Below are positions 49,373-58,591 of a DNA stretch of 64,000 nucleotides, one piece after another. The notes below the pieces were generated by a model. That model was not told where the DNA came from. It ran no database searches and was given only the letters and a program-made list of their open reading frames with translations. The position numbers and the translations under genes were made by a program. Each line of letters begins with the position of its first letter. Within the stretch, counting starts at the first letter, position 1. The stretch is from Pseudomonas sp. PDM18 (GTDB lineage Bacteria; Pseudomonadota; Gammaproteobacteria; Pseudomonadales; Pseudomonadaceae), in the NCBI RefSeq assembly GCF_014852585.1, contig NZ_JACVBX010000022.1, positions 1 to 64,000 of the forward strand. Direction: 5' to 3'.

Positions 49373-51181
49373 TCAGCTACGGCTCTGCAGCCAGGCCCGC
49401 CAGCCGCCGAAGCGGCTGATGTCCTCGGCGCCCTCCAGGCCCCAGGGGTCGCAGATGAAGCCGGTCTCCCAGCTGCCGTCTTCCAGCTGCACCTTGCCCA
49501 GCCCCAGCGGCGCCGGGATGCCGGTGAGGAAGGAGCCCAGTTCGGCGCTGGGCAGTTCCCAGACTTCCACTTCGATGGCCACGCCTCCGTCGGCCACGCG
49601 CAGCATGCCGGGGCGCAGCGGCGGGCCTCCGGCCAGGGCATAGAGCTTGTAAGCCGGGGCACTTTGGGTGGCGCGCAGCAGGCGAGCGCCGCGCTGGCGC
49701 AGCTGCCAGTTCAGCGCCAGGCCATTTAGATGCGCGCCGCATACCACCAGGCGCGCGCGGTCGTTGCGCGCAGCGTTGGCGGAGGAGGAGGGTGCGATGG
49801 CGTTGCCGCCGGAGAGCGGCAGGTTGTGCCGGCGCTGCAGGGCGTCTGCCACGCCGAGCAGGTACTGGTCGGTGAAGGCGCGGCCGAACAGCGTCACGCC
49901 CCAGGGCAGGCCGTTGCCCATGATCGCGCTGGGCACGGCGACGGCGGCGTAGTCCAGCAGGTTCATGAAGTTGGTGTAGTAGCCCAGATCGGAATTGCGC
50001 TTCACCGGTTCGGCGTGCAGCTCGTCCAGGGTCACCGGGCGGCCGATGGTGGGCGTCAGCACGCAGTCGAGATCGGCGAGGATCACGTCGCACTGTGCCT
50101 TGAGCTCCTGCAGCCGGTACTGCGCGCGGAACGCCTGCACGGCAGTGGCGCCGGGAGCTTTCGCCAGCACGTCGCGGATCACCGGCAGCACGGCTTGTGG
50201 GTCGCGCTCGATCAGCTCGCCCGCCACGCTGTAGCGCTCGGCCACCCACGGACCTTCGTAGAGCAGGCGCGCGGCTTCGAGGAAGGGCGCGAAGTCGATT
50301 TCCCGAGCCTCGCCGCCCAGCGCCTTGAGCTGGTCGAGGGCGTCGGTGAACAGCACCGGGCCTTCGTGGCAGCCGAAGAATTCCAGCTGGTCGGCACGCG
50401 GCACGCCGAAGCGGAAGGGTTTCGGCGTGCCGAAGGCGCTGGTGTCGTTCCAGGCGGGATTGGCGCGGCTGTAGCCATCCAGCGGATCGAGCCGGGCGGT
50501 GAGGCCCAGCAGCTCGCTAGCCTCGGCGGCGCTGGCGGTGAAGTAGGTGATGCAGTCAAGGGTGCGGCAGGCCGGGACCAGTCCGGTATTGGACAGCAGG
50601 CCCTTGCTCGGCTTGAGCCCCAGCAGGCCGTTGAGTGCCGCCGGCACACGGCCGGAGCCGGCGGTGTCGGTGCCCAGGGCGAAGCTCGCCACGCCCAGCG
50701 CCACGGCCAGCGAGGAACCGGCGCTTGACCCGCCGGAGGGGTACTCCGGCAGCACGCTGTTGCGGCATTCGCCATAGGGCGAGCGGGTGCCGTTGAGGCC
50801 GGTGGCGAACTGGTCGAGGTTGGTCTTGCCCAGCGGGATGGCGCCCAGGTCGATCAGTTGCTGCACCAGCGTCGCCGAGGTCTTCGGCGTGTAGGCGAAG
50901 GCCGGGCAGGCGGCGGTGGTGGGGATGCCGGCGAGGTCGATGTTGTCCTTGATGGCGAAGGGGATGCCGTAGAGCGGCAGCGCTTCGGGGGACTTCTCGT
51001 CCAGCGCAGCGAGGTAGGGCTCCAGCTCCTCCAGGCTCAGCAGGTGGATGAACAGGTGGTAGTCCGGGTTCAGCGCGGCGGCCTTGTTGCGCAGCCCGGC
51101 GATCAGCTGGCGCGGCGAGGCGCGGCATTCGCGGTAGGCGGCGCGCAGGGTGGCGAGGCGGAGGTCGAAGGTGGTGGGCAT
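49373..51181 (-). CDS. atzF: Allophanate hydrolase
   Basis: 602-aa amidase-signature enzyme that converts allophanate to ammonia and CO2. The Ser-cisSer-Lys triad is visible: K78 (FAIKDNID), S152 (YPSGGSSAGSS) and S176 (TAGSGRVP). The C-terminal domain (about 460-602) is the small AtzF-type domain that completes decarboxylation. It is the last gene of the operon led by the guanidine-I riboswitch, so allophanate probably arises from carboxyguanidine as well as urea carboxylation. A REP-bearing 239-base gap separates it from the carboxylase. Confidence 0.95.
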   Translation of the reverse strand: MPTTFDLRLATLRAAYRECRASPRQLIAGLRNKAAALNPDYHLFIHLLSLEELEPYLAALDEKSPEALPLYGIPFAIKDNIDLAGIPTTAACPAFAYTPKTSATLVQQLIDLGAIPLGKTNLDQFATGLNGTRSPYGECRNSVLPEYPSGGSSAGSSLAVALGVASFALGTDTAGSGRVPAALNGLLGLKPSKGLLSNTGLVPACRTLDCITYFTASAAEASELLGLTARLDPLDGYSRANPAWNDTSAFGTPKPFRFGVPRADQLEFFGCHEGPVLFTDALDQLKALGGEAREIDFAPFLEAARLLYEGPWVAERYSVAGELIERDPQAVLPVIRDVLAKAPGATAVQAFRAQYRLQELKAQCDVILADLDCVLTPTIGRPVTLDELHAEPVKRNSDLGYYTNFMNLLDYAAVAVPSAIMGNGLPWGVTLFGRAFTDQYLLGVADALQRRHNLPLSGGNAIAPSSSANAARNDRARLVVCGAHLNGLALNWQLRQRGARLLRATQSAPAYKLYALAGGPPLRPGMLRVADGGVAIEVEVWELPSAELGSFLTGIPAPLGLGKVQLEDGSWETGFICDPWGLEGAEDISRFGGWRAWLQSRS

Positions 51182-51222
51182 GGTCGGTGTTCCTTTGGGC
51201 CTGTCAGTTCTTCGCTCGGATT

Positions 51223-51393
51223 GCCCTCACCCCGGCCCTCTCCCGGAGGGCGAGGGGGAGGAGCAGTCCGGCGTGGTGTTGGGTTCGAACCACGACTCGC
51301 TCGGCGGAGAGAGCGGTGGATTCAGGTTGATCCCGTGCTGAGCCTCACTCCGAACTGTCCCCTCTCCCCCTGGGAGAGGGTTAGGGTGAGGGG
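51223..51393. repeat. CCCTCTCCC-type palindromic repeat pair
   Basis: Two inverted units: GCCCTCACCCCGGCCCTCTC (51223-51259) and CCCCTCTCCCCCTGGGAGAG continuing to GTGAGGGG (51359-51393). The same pair is found inside the carboxylase gene at 52689-52814. Confidence 0.85.
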
Positions 51394-51420
51394 CTCTTCG
51401 CAACGTAGGCTCACTTCAGC

Positions 51421-54400
51421 TCAAGCCTCCTCCATCACCACCACCCGCTGCCCGGCGCGCACCGGCGAGCCGGGCTGCACGCGGACCTCGCGCACCACGC
51501 CGTCGCGCGGGGCGGTGAGGGGGATTTCCATCTTCATGGATTCGAGGATCACCAGGATGTCGCCGGCCTTCACGCTGGCGCCAGCTTCCACCTGCACCTG
51601 CCAGAGGTTGCCGGCGATGTGGCTTTCGACGGCGTGCTGGCCGGCGCCGAGCGGGGCGTCCTCGCCTGTGTCGACGGCAGCTTCCTCGCTCTCGAAGTGC
51701 GCCTGGCCGGAGGCGATCCAGCGCTCGCGCTCGGCATCGAAGGCGGCGCGCTGGTGGTTGCGGAAGGCGGCGATGCTGTCGGCGTCCTCGGCGAGGAACT
51801 GCTGATAGTCAGCCAGGCACAGTTCGCTGTGCTCGATGCGCAGCGGGTAGCGGCCGAGCGGGAAGTCGCGGCGGATGCGCAGCAGCTCCTCGGCGGACAC
51901 CGGGTAGAACCGTACCTGGTCGAAGAAGCGCAGCAGCCAGGGCTTGCCATCGAACGCCGCGACTTCGCGGTAGCGGTTCCACATCTGCAGGGTGCGGCCG
52001 ACGAACTGGTAGCCGCCGGGGCCCTCCATGCCGTAGACGCACATGTACGCGCCACCGATGCCCACGGAGTTTTCCGCAGTCCAGGTGCGTGCCGGGTTGT
52101 ACTTGGTGGTCACCAGGCGGTGGCGCGGGTCCAGCGGCGTGGCCACCGGTGCTCCGAGGTAGACGTCGCCCAGGCCCATCACCAGGTAGCTGGCTTCGAA
52201 GACAGTGCGGTAGACCGCCTCCAGATCCGGCAGCTCGTTGATGCGGCGGATGAATTCCAGGTTGCTCGGGCACCAGGGCGCGTCCTTGCGCACGGTGGTC
52301 ATGTACTTCTCGATGGCCAGCTGGCAGGCCGGGTCGTCCCAGGACAGCGGCAGGTGCACGATGCGCGAAGGCACCTTGAGGTCCTGCGCGGCGCAGACGG
52401 CGTCCCACAGGCCGGCGACGGTTTCCAGCAGGCTCTGCAGCGTCAAGGTCTCCGGCTGGTAGTGGACCTGCAGCGAGCGGATGCCGGGGGTAAGGTCGAT
52501 TACGCCGGCCAGGGCTTTCGCTTCCAGCGCCTGCATCAGCGCGTGGGCGCGGAAGCGCAGGACCAGGTCCAGCTCGGGCTGGCCGATTTCCAGCAGCAGG
52601 TGGGTGTCGCCGGAGAGGCGGGCGACCAGGCGGGTGTCGTCCTGGCCGAGGTCGAGAACGATGGGGGAGGTGAGACTGGCGCTCGGGCCGCCCTCACCCC
52701 CCGCCCTCTCCCGCAAGCGGGAGAGGGGGCTGTCCGTGTGGCCGGATAGCACGGCAATCGCCGGCAGCTCCGTACTGCCCCCTCTCCCTTTGGGAGAGGG
52801 TTGGGGTGAGGGGGAACCGGCGGCAGCGGAGTTGGGCTGCTCTGTAGGAGCGAGCTTGCTCGCGAACCGCATGTCACTGGAGTGCCAGGCGGAACTCTGT
52901 TCGCGAGCAAGGGCTGAGGCGCCCCCCTCGATCCTACGAAGAGCCGCCAAGTCGCGAGCCGTGGCGATATCCACCGGAAGGAACCGCACCTTGTCCCCGG
53001 CCTTGAGCTGGCCGAGTTGCCAGAGGTCGGCTTCGATCACCGTCACCGGGCAGACGAAGCCGCCCAGGCTCGGGCCATCCGGGCCGAGGATCACCGGCAT
53101 GTCGCCGGTGAAGTCCACCGCGCCGATGGCGTAGGGATTGTCGTGGATGTTCGACGGGTGCAGGCCTGCCTCGCCGCCGCTCTCGCGCACCCACTCCGGC
53201 TTCGGGCCGATCAGGCGCACGCCGGTGCGGCTGGAGTTGAAGTGCACTTCCCAGTCGGTGGCGAAGAAGGTGTCGATGTAGGCCGGAGTGAAATATTCCG
53301 GCGCACCGTGGGGCCCATAGATCACACGAATCTGCCGCACGGCGGGCAGCTCGGTGCGCAGCTCGGGCGGCAGGCTGGCTCCGTGGCTGTTGTCTGCCAG
53401 TTCCGCCAGGTGCAGCACATCGCCGGCGCGCAGGGCGCGGCCGCCGTGGCCGCCGAACTGGCCGAGGGTGAAGGTGCTCTTGCTGCCCAGGTAATCCGGC
53501 ACCTGCAGGCCGCCGCGCAGGCACAGGTAACTGCGCGCGCCAGCGCCGCCAACGGTGCCGAGGCTGAGGGTGGAACCGGCGGCGATGAACAGCGAAGTGT
53601 TCATCGGCTGCTCGACGCCATCCAGGCTGATCGGCAGCGCCGCGCCGGTGATGGCTACCACTGCGTCGGTGTTGAAGCGCAGGGTCGGGCCGCTCATGGT
53701 GATTTCCAGCGCGGCGGCGCCTTCGGAGTTGCCCAGCAGGGCGTTGCCCAGGCGCAGCGCGCGGTCGTCCATCGGCCCGGACGGTGGCACGCCCACGGCC
53801 CAGTAGCCAAGGCGGCCGGGGTAGTCCTGCACGCTGGTCTGGGTGCCGGCGCTGAGCACTTCGAAGGTCTGCGCGCGGTAGCGCAGGCCTTCCAGGCAGC
53901 GGGTCCAGGGCGAGCCGCCGGCGAAGGGAGCGTCCGCCAGAATCTGCCGCAGGTAGTCGCGGTTGCATTCCACGCCGTGCAGCTGGCTGTCGCCGAGGGC
54001 GCGATCGAGGCCTGCGCTGGCCTGCTCGCGGCTCGGCGCCCAAGCGATGAGCTTGGCGATCATCGGGTCGAAGTAGGGCGGAATCTCGCAGCCGGCTTCG
54101 ACCCAGGTGTCGATGCGCAGCGCCTTGCCGTCGGCCGGCGGGAAGTGCACGGCGGTGAGCAGGCCGGGGCAGGGCTGGAAGTCGCGGCCGGGGTCTTCGG
54201 CGTAGAGGCGCGCCTGGATGGCGTGGCCGCTGGGTTTCAGCGTGGCCGCGAGTTCGGCCAGGGGCGGCAGGTCGCCGGCGGCCAGCTCGATCATCCAGCG
54301 AACCAGGTCGACGCCCCAGACCTGTTCGGTGACGCCATGCTCCACCTGCAGGCGGGTGTTCACTTCGAGGAAGTAGAAGCGCTGCGCCTCGCTGTCGTAG

Positions 54401-55227
54401 ACGAATTCCACGGTGCCGGCGCTGCGGTAGCTGACGGCTTTCGCCAGCTGGATCGCCGCCGCGCACAGGGCTTCGGCCATGCCGGCGGGCAGGTTGGGCG
54501 CCGGGGTTTCTTCCAGCACCTTCTGGTTGCGCCGCTGCACCGAGCAGTCGCGCACGCCGAGGGCAATCACTTCGCCCTGGCCATCGCCGAACACCTGCAC
54601 TTCCAGGTGGCGGGCGCGCTGGATGTACTTCTCGATGAACACGCCGGAGTCGCTGAAGTTGTTCTGCCCCAGGCGCTTCACCGCATCGAAGGCGTCGCGC
54701 AGCTCGTCCGCCGAGCGGCACACGCGCATGCCGATGCCGCCGCCGCCGGCGGTGCTCTTGAGCATCACCGGGTAGCCGACTTGCTCGCCGGCAAGCAGGG
54801 CGGCGTCGAGGTTTTCCAGCAGGTCGGTGCCTTCGAGCATCGGCACGCCCTGTTCACGAGCCAGCGCGCGGGCGGTGTGCTTGAGGCCGAACAGGCGCAG
54901 CTGTTCCGGCGTCGGGCCGACGAAGGCGATGTCGGCGGCCTCGCAGGCTTCGGCGAAGGCGGCGTTCTCGGAGAGGAATCCGTAGCCGGGGTGGATCGCT
55001 GTCGCGCCGCTGTCGCGGGCAGCCTGGAGAATCTTCTCGACCACCAGGTAGGTGCTCGACGCGGGGCCTTCGCCGAGGCTGATGGCCTGGTCGGCCTGCT
55101 GGATGTGCAGGCTGGCGGCGTCGGCTTCGGAGTAGACGGCCACGCCCTCTACTTGCAGCTCACGAAGGGTGCGCAGGATGCGGCAGGCGATGGCGCCGCG
55201 GTTGGCGATCAGGAGCTTGTCGAACAT
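51421..55227 (-). CDS. Biotin-dependent guanidine/urea carboxylase with an in-frame REP-derived insert
   Basis: 1268-aa multidomain enzyme. The order is biotin carboxylase (about 1-450; LLIANRGAIACRI, ATP loop KSTAGGGGIGMRV), AHS2/KipA-like carboxyltransferase (about 455-760), AHS1/KipI-like domain (about 850-1100), a linker, and a biotin carrier domain with ESMKM and biotinyl K1232. The usual length is about 1200. The surplus is a roughly 87-residue insert (about 763-849) coded by REP/BIME DNA. The guanidine-I riboswitch upstream and the DUF1989 partners point to guanidine as substrate; plain urea carboxylase cannot be excluded from sequence reading alone. Confidence 0.92.
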   Translation of the reverse strand: MFDKLLIANRGAIACRILRTLRELQVEGVAVYSEADAASLHIQQADQAISLGEGPASSTYLVVEKILQAARDSGATAIHPGYGFLSENAAFAEACEAADIAFVGPTPEQLRLFGLKHTARALAREQGVPMLEGTDLLENLDAALLAGEQVGYPVMLKSTAGGGGIGMRVCRSADELRDAFDAVKRLGQNNFSDSGVFIEKYIQRARHLEVQVFGDGQGEVIALGVRDCSVQRRNQKVLEETPAPNLPAGMAEALCAAAIQLAKAVSYRSAGTVEFVYDSEAQRFYFLEVNTRLQVEHGVTEQVWGVDLVRWMIELAAGDLPPLAELAATLKPSGHAIQARLYAEDPGRDFQPCPGLLTAVHFPPADGKALRIDTWVEAGCEIPPYFDPMIAKLIAWAPSREQASAGLDRALGDSQLHGVECNRDYLRQILADAPFAGGSPWTRCLEGLRYRAQTFEVLSAGTQTSVQDYPGRLGYWAVGVPPSGPMDDRALRLGNALLGNSEGAAALEITMSGPTLRFNTDAVVAITGAALPISLDGVEQPMNTSLFIAAGSTLSLGTVGGAGARSYLCLRGGLQVPDYLGSKSTFTLGQFGGHGGRALRAGDVLHLAELADNSHGASLPPELRTELPAVRQIRVIYGPHGAPEYFTPAYIDTFFATDWEVHFNSSRTGVRLIGPKPEWVRESGGEAGLHPSNIHDNPYAIGAVDFTGDMPVILGPDGPSLGGFVCPVTVIEADLWQLGQLKAGDKVRFLPVDIATARDLAALRRIEGGASALAREQSSAWHSSDMRFASKLAPTEQPNSAAAGSPSPQPSPKGRGGSTELPAIAVLSGHTDSPLSRLRERAGGEGGPSASLTSPIVLDLGQDDTRLVARLSGDTHLLLEIGQPELDLVLRFRAHALMQALEAKALAGVIDLTPGIRSLQVHYQPETLTLQSLLETVAGLWDAVCAAQDLKVPSRIVHLPLSWDDPACQLAIEKYMTTVRKDAPWCPSNLEFIRRINELPDLEAVYRTVFEASYLVMGLGDVYLGAPVATPLDPRHRLVTTKYNPARTWTAENSVGIGGAYMCVYGMEGPGGYQFVGRTLQMWNRYREVAAFDGKPWLLRFFDQVRFYPVSAEELLRIRRDFPLGRYPLRIEHSELCLADYQQFLAEDADSIAAFRNHQRAAFDAERERWIASGQAHFESEEAAVDTGEDAPLGAGQHAVESHIAGNLWQVQVEAGASVKAGDILVILESMKMEIPLTAPRDGVVREVRVQPGSPVRAGQRVVVMEEA
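52689..52940. repeat. REP/BIME insertion inside the carboxylase coding region
   Basis: A CCCTCTCCC-type inverted pair (52689-52730 and 52778-52814) is followed by an inverted REP pair (52843-52870 and 52898-52940). Both classes recur in intergenic DNA of this window. Here they are read through as SPSPQPSPKGRG and SPLSRLRERAGGEGG peptides, with no stop or frameshift. Confidence 0.9.
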
Positions 55228-55309
55228 GAGGGCGTCCCCATGGGGTGGCGGGCCGTCCCGCCGTCATTCGGTGCGCGCCATGGTCGTCCGTGGCGCTGAA
55301 GTGCTCTTC

Positions 55310-55404
55310 GTAGGAGCGAGCTTGCTCGCGAGCCCCGCCTAGCTCCGGCGCTCGGGCGAGGTCTGTTCGCGAGCAATAACGATGGCGTCCCCCTCGCTCC
55401 TGCA
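55310..55404. repeat. Paired REP element (BIME) within the operon
   Basis: GTAGGAGCGAGCTTGCTCGC at 55310 and an inverted partner ending about 55404 (GTTCGCGAGCAA...CCCCCTCGCTCCTGCAG). They lie between the DUF1989 gene and the carboxylase gene. They could lower or stabilise downstream expression. Confidence 0.88.
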
Positions 55405-55478
55405 GGTTCTCAGCGTCGGGCTGCATTGGGCGCTGCGGCTCTGGCAGAGCGCGAGCAGCCACTGGCGCAGGCGCGCGG

Positions 55479-56114
55479 TCAGTCCCATACCAGCAACTCC
55501 GCCGGGGTCGGGTTCCAGCCGTTGCAGGGGTTGTTGAGCTGCGGGCAGTTGGAGATCAGGACGATGACATCCATGTGCGCGAGCAGCTCGACGTACTTGC
55601 CGGCACCGGAGATGCCGTCTTCGAAGGTCAGGCCGCCTTCGGCGGTGACCGGCACGTTCATGAAGAAGTTGATGTTGTGGCTGATGTCGGCCTTGGTCAG
55701 GCGGCCATCGTGCAGGCTGGCGCGCAGGAAGTTGTCGCGGCAGCTGTGCATGTAGCGCTTGTCCAGGGCGTAGCGCACGGTGTTGCTCTCCTGGGCGCAG
55801 GCGCCGCCGAGGGTGTCGTGGCGGCCGCAGGTGTCGGCGCTGATGGTCAGCATCGGGTTGCCGAGGTTGGACCAGAGCACGCTGCCGGCGCTGAGGTAGA
55901 CCTGCCCCTGCTTGCGCAGGGTGCGCTGCACGTCGTAGCGCTCGCGCGGGTTGGCGGCGCTGAAGAACAGCGTGTCCACCGCCTGGTTGCCTTCCAGGTC
56001 GAGGATGCGCAAGGTCTGCCCGGCCTTGAGTTCGGTGAGGCTGGGTTCGCCGGCCGGGATCAGGGTGCGCGAGACGCAGGCTTCGGGGTGTTTGTCGCTG
56101 GGGACGATGGGCAT
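55479..56114 (-). CDS. DUF1989 protein, carboxyguanidine deiminase-type subunit (urea carboxylase-associated)
   Basis: 211-aa DUF1989 protein. Family motifs include LRILDLEGNQAVDTLFFSA, LTISADTCGRHDTLGGACAQ with the metal-like His/Cys set, and SHNINFFMNVPV. Proteins long called urea carboxylase-associated were shown to form CgdAB, which deiminates carboxyguanidine to allophanate. I cannot say which of CgdA/CgdB this is. TAAGGAGCGCGAGC precedes the ATG; it follows its paralogue by 11 bases. Confidence 0.88.
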   Translation of the reverse strand: MPIVPSDKHPEACVSRTLIPAGEPSLTELKAGQTLRILDLEGNQAVDTLFFSAANPRERYDVQRTLRKQGQVYLSAGSVLWSNLGNPMLTISADTCGRHDTLGGACAQESNTVRYALDKRYMHSCRDNFLRASLHDGRLTKADISHNINFFMNVPVTAEGGLTFEDGISGAGKYVELLAHMDVIVLISNCPQLNNPCNGWNPTPAELLVWD

Positions 56115-56125
56115 GCTCGCGCTCC

Positions 56126-56845
56126 TTACAGGTACTGGCGTTCGGTGTTGTGGAAGCCGCGGCCGTTCTCCGCGCGGGAAGTGCGGCAGAGCACGCTGAT
56201 GCCGTCGGACGCGACCTGCTGCCAGGTCAGGCCGATGGGCTTGGGCGCGTACTGCGGGTTCGGGTCCAGCGGGTGTTGCAGGGCGGTGAGCACGACAAGG
56301 GTGTCCATCGGCGCGTAGAGCTCGACGTAGTCGCCGGCTTTTGAGTTGCCCTGGGCGAAGCGGAAGCAGCCGTCGGCGTCGACGTCCACGCGGCTGAACA
56401 GGTTCAGGCACATCAGCAGGTCCTGCAGGCGCATGTCCCACTTGCCCATTTCCACCAGCAGGTTGTCCACGCCGTTGCGGTGGAAGCCGTTGCGCAGTTC
56501 CTGGTAGCGGCCCGCGCCGTATTTCTCCTGCACCTCGGCGGCGTTCAGCACGCCGCCGAAGCTGTCGTGCCAGCCGCAGCTGTCGGCGGTGATGGCGGCC
56601 AGCACGCGGCCCATGTCCGAGTACAGGCAGTGGCCGGCGGTGAGCCGCGCGGTGTGCTGGCACTTGAGGCTGTCGGGCAGGTTCAGCCGCTCGCTTTTCT
56701 CGGCGGCGTTGAACAGCAGAACGCTGGCGTTGCCACCGCCTTCCAGGTCGGTCAGGCGCAGCAACTGGCCGCGCTTGAGGACGAAGGAGGTGTGGCCGCC
56801 GCCGGGGGCGGTTTCTTCATAGAGGGTGGTGCGCAGTTCGTTCAT
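56126..56845 (-). CDS. DUF1989 protein, paralogous carboxyguanidine deiminase-type subunit
   Basis: 239-aa paralogue of the preceding gene. It has LLRLTDLEGGGNASVLLFNAAEKSERLN, AAITADSCGWHDSFGGVLNA and NLFSRVDVDADGCFRF, and keeps the same His/Cys pattern. Two unequal DUF1989 proteins are expected to form one heteromeric enzyme. It lies 10 bases after the ABC ATPase gene, in one operon under the riboswitch. Confidence 0.88.
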   Translation of the reverse strand: MNELRTTLYEETAPGGGHTSFVLKRGQLLRLTDLEGGGNASVLLFNAAEKSERLNLPDSLKCQHTARLTAGHCLYSDMGRVLAAITADSCGWHDSFGGVLNAAEVQEKYGAGRYQELRNGFHRNGVDNLLVEMGKWDMRLQDLLMCLNLFSRVDVDADGCFRFAQGNSKAGDYVELYAPMDTLVVLTALQHPLDPNPQYAPKPIGLTWQQVASDGISVLCRTSRAENGRGFHNTERQYL

Positions 56846-56855
56846 GGCGGGCTCC

Positions 56856-57662
56856 TTAGTAGGCCGGCGTGATCGCGGGCTCGGCGGCGGGTTGCAGGCG
56901 CGCCGCGAGCGTGGCCGGCAGGGCGGTGCGGGCGGCCCGGCGGTCGGCGTTGAGCGGGATGTCGTAGGTGATGCGGGCGCCGTAGGCGTTGGGTGCCTGC
57001 GGGTCGTGGCGGACCTTGTCGAAGACCAGCAGGCGGGTGCCCAGGCTGAAGCCCTCGGCGAGGTCGTGGGTGACCATGAATACGGTGAGCCGGGTTTCCT
57101 GCCACAGCTCCAGCAGCAGGGCGTGCATGTCCTTGCGGATGCCCGGGTCCAGCGCGCCGAAGGGTTCGTCGAGAAGCAGTACGCGCGGCTTCATCACCAG
57201 CGCCTGGGCAATCGCCAGGCGTTGCTGCATGCCGCCGGACAGGGCACTCGGGTACTGCTGCAGCGCGTGGCCGAGGCCGACGCGCTTGAGCAGTTCGGCG
57301 GCCTGCTCGCGGGCCTCGCGCTTGGCTGCGCCGAACAGCCGGCCGAGCAGCGGCGAGCGCGGCAGTTCCAGGCCAAGGGCGACGTTGTCGAGTACGGAAA
57401 GATGTGGGAATACCGAGTAGCGCTGGAACACCACGCCACGGCTCGGGTCGGGTTCTGCGGCCAGCGGCTGGCCTTCGAGCAGCAGCTCGCCGCGGCTGGG
57501 CCCCTCCTGGCCGAGCAGCAGGCGCAGGAAGGTGGACTTGCCGCAGCCGGAGGCGCCGACCAGGGTGCAGAACTCGCCTTCTTTCACCTCGAGATTCAGG
57601 CGTTCGAGCACCACGTTGCCGGCGTATTCCTGCCAGACGTTCTTCACCTGGATGAAGCTCAT
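56856..57662 (-). CDS. ABC transporter ATPase (guanidine importer, predicted)
   Basis: 268-aa ATPase of the nitrate/sulfonate/taurine branch. Walker A is GASGCGKST, the Q-loop is VFQRYSVFPHLSV, the signature is LSGGMQQRLAIAQAL, Walker B is VLLLDEPFGALD, and the H-loop is MVTHDLAE. Start at 57662 (MSFIQVKNVWQ), overlapping the permease stop by 4 bases. Substrate inferred from the riboswitch and the catabolic genes. Confidence 0.92.
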   Translation of the reverse strand: MSFIQVKNVWQEYAGNVVLERLNLEVKEGEFCTLVGASGCGKSTFLRLLLGQEGPSRGELLLEGQPLAAEPDPSRGVVFQRYSVFPHLSVLDNVALGLELPRSPLLGRLFGAAKREAREQAAELLKRVGLGHALQQYPSALSGGMQQRLAIAQALVMKPRVLLLDEPFGALDPGIRKDMHALLLELWQETRLTVFMVTHDLAEGFSLGTRLLVFDKVRHDPQAPNAYGARITYDIPLNADRRAARTALPATLAARLQPAAEPAITPAY

Positions 57663-58474
57663 GCCTTGGCTCCTTCGTACCAGGGGAAGGCGCGTCGGGT
57701 GAGCGCGCGCAGCGCCCAGTCCATCAGCCAGGCCAGCGCGGTGATCCACACCACATAGGGCAGGATCACGTCCATGGCCAGGTAGCGGCGCACCAGGAAG
57801 ATGCGGTAGCCCAGGCCATCGGTGGAGGCGATGGCCTCGGCGGCGATGAGGAACAGCCAGGCCGAGCCGAGCATCAGGCGCAGGGAGATGAGCAGGCGCG
57901 GCATCAGTTGTGGCAGCACTACGCGCAGGATCAGCGTCCAGGTGCTGGCGCCCAGGGTCTGCGCCTTGATCAGCAGTTCGCGGGGGATTTCCCGGGCGCG
58001 CTGTTCGATGTCGCGGGCGATGCAGGGGGCGACGCCGATGACGATCAGCACCACCTTGGACAGCTCGCCGAGGCCGAAGACGATGAACAGCACCGGCAGG
58101 ATCGCCAGCGGCGGAATCATCGACAGTACGGTGAGCAGCGGCGAGAGCGGCGCACCGAACAGCGGCACGCTGCCGGCGGCGATGCCCAGCACCAGGCCGA
58201 GCAGGGCGGCAATGGAAAGGCCCATCCCAAGGCGTTGCAGGCTGGCGCCGGTGTCCTGCCAGAACAGCACGTCGCCGGTGCGCTTGTCTTCACTGAAGGC
58301 CAGGCGGTTTACCGCGTCGGCCATCTGCGCGGCGCTGGGCAGCAACTTGTCGTTGGGGTTCTCCGCCAGCCGCGCCGTCGAGCCTGCAAAGTAGGCGAAC
58401 AGCAGCAGGGCGAAGGGCAGCAGCACCAGAAACAGGCGGCCGCTGCGGTCGGGGGTTCGGTTGATCAGGCGCAT
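57659..58474 (-). CDS. ABC transporter permease (guanidine importer, predicted)
   Basis: 271-aa inner-membrane permease with about six TM segments. The EAA-type coupling loop is seen in IPRELLIKAQTLGASTWTLILRVVLPQLMPRLL. It belongs to the SsuC/TauC-like BPD_transp_1 family. The stop overlaps the ATPase start. The gap to the binding-protein gene holds a palindromic repeat. Confidence 0.92.
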   Translation of the reverse strand: MRLINRTPDRSGRLFLVLLPFALLLFAYFAGSTARLAENPNDKLLPSAAQMADAVNRLAFSEDKRTGDVLFWQDTGASLQRLGMGLSIAALLGLVLGIAAGSVPLFGAPLSPLLTVLSMIPPLAILPVLFIVFGLGELSKVVLIVIGVAPCIARDIEQRAREIPRELLIKAQTLGASTWTLILRVVLPQLMPRLLISLRLMLGSAWLFLIAAEAIASTDGLGYRIFLVRRYLAMDVILPYVVWITALAWLMDWALRALTRRAFPWYEGAKA

Positions 58475-58492
58475 GGGGCGTACCTATCGGTT

Positions 58493-58572
58493 CGTAGGGC
58501 GCATAACGCGGAACGCGTCATCCGCCGTGTCGTCCGGACGGCGGATAACCGCAAGCGGTTATTCGCCCTACG
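58493..58572. repeat. Palindromic intergenic repeat
   Basis: CGTAGGGCGCATAACGCGGA ... CGGTTATTCGCCCTACG, inverted termini with an internal CGGATAACCGCAAGCGGTTAT hairpin shortened here. Related to 49220-49360 and to the GTAGGGCGAATAAGCCGGAA stretch at 21275. Confidence 0.8.
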
Positions 58573-58591
58573 AGTGGGAACGGTGCGGAGT

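Noticed and set aside
51421..55227. Carboxylase as a pseudogene because of the repeat insertion
   Set aside because: The frame stays open through the insert, the length after it is normal and all catalytic landmarks including ESMKM are intact.
53017..55299. 760-codon plus-strand open frame opposite the carboxylase
   Set aside because: Antisense shadow. It is Gly/Ala/Val/His-rich without motifs, while the opposite strand codes for clear carboxylase domains.
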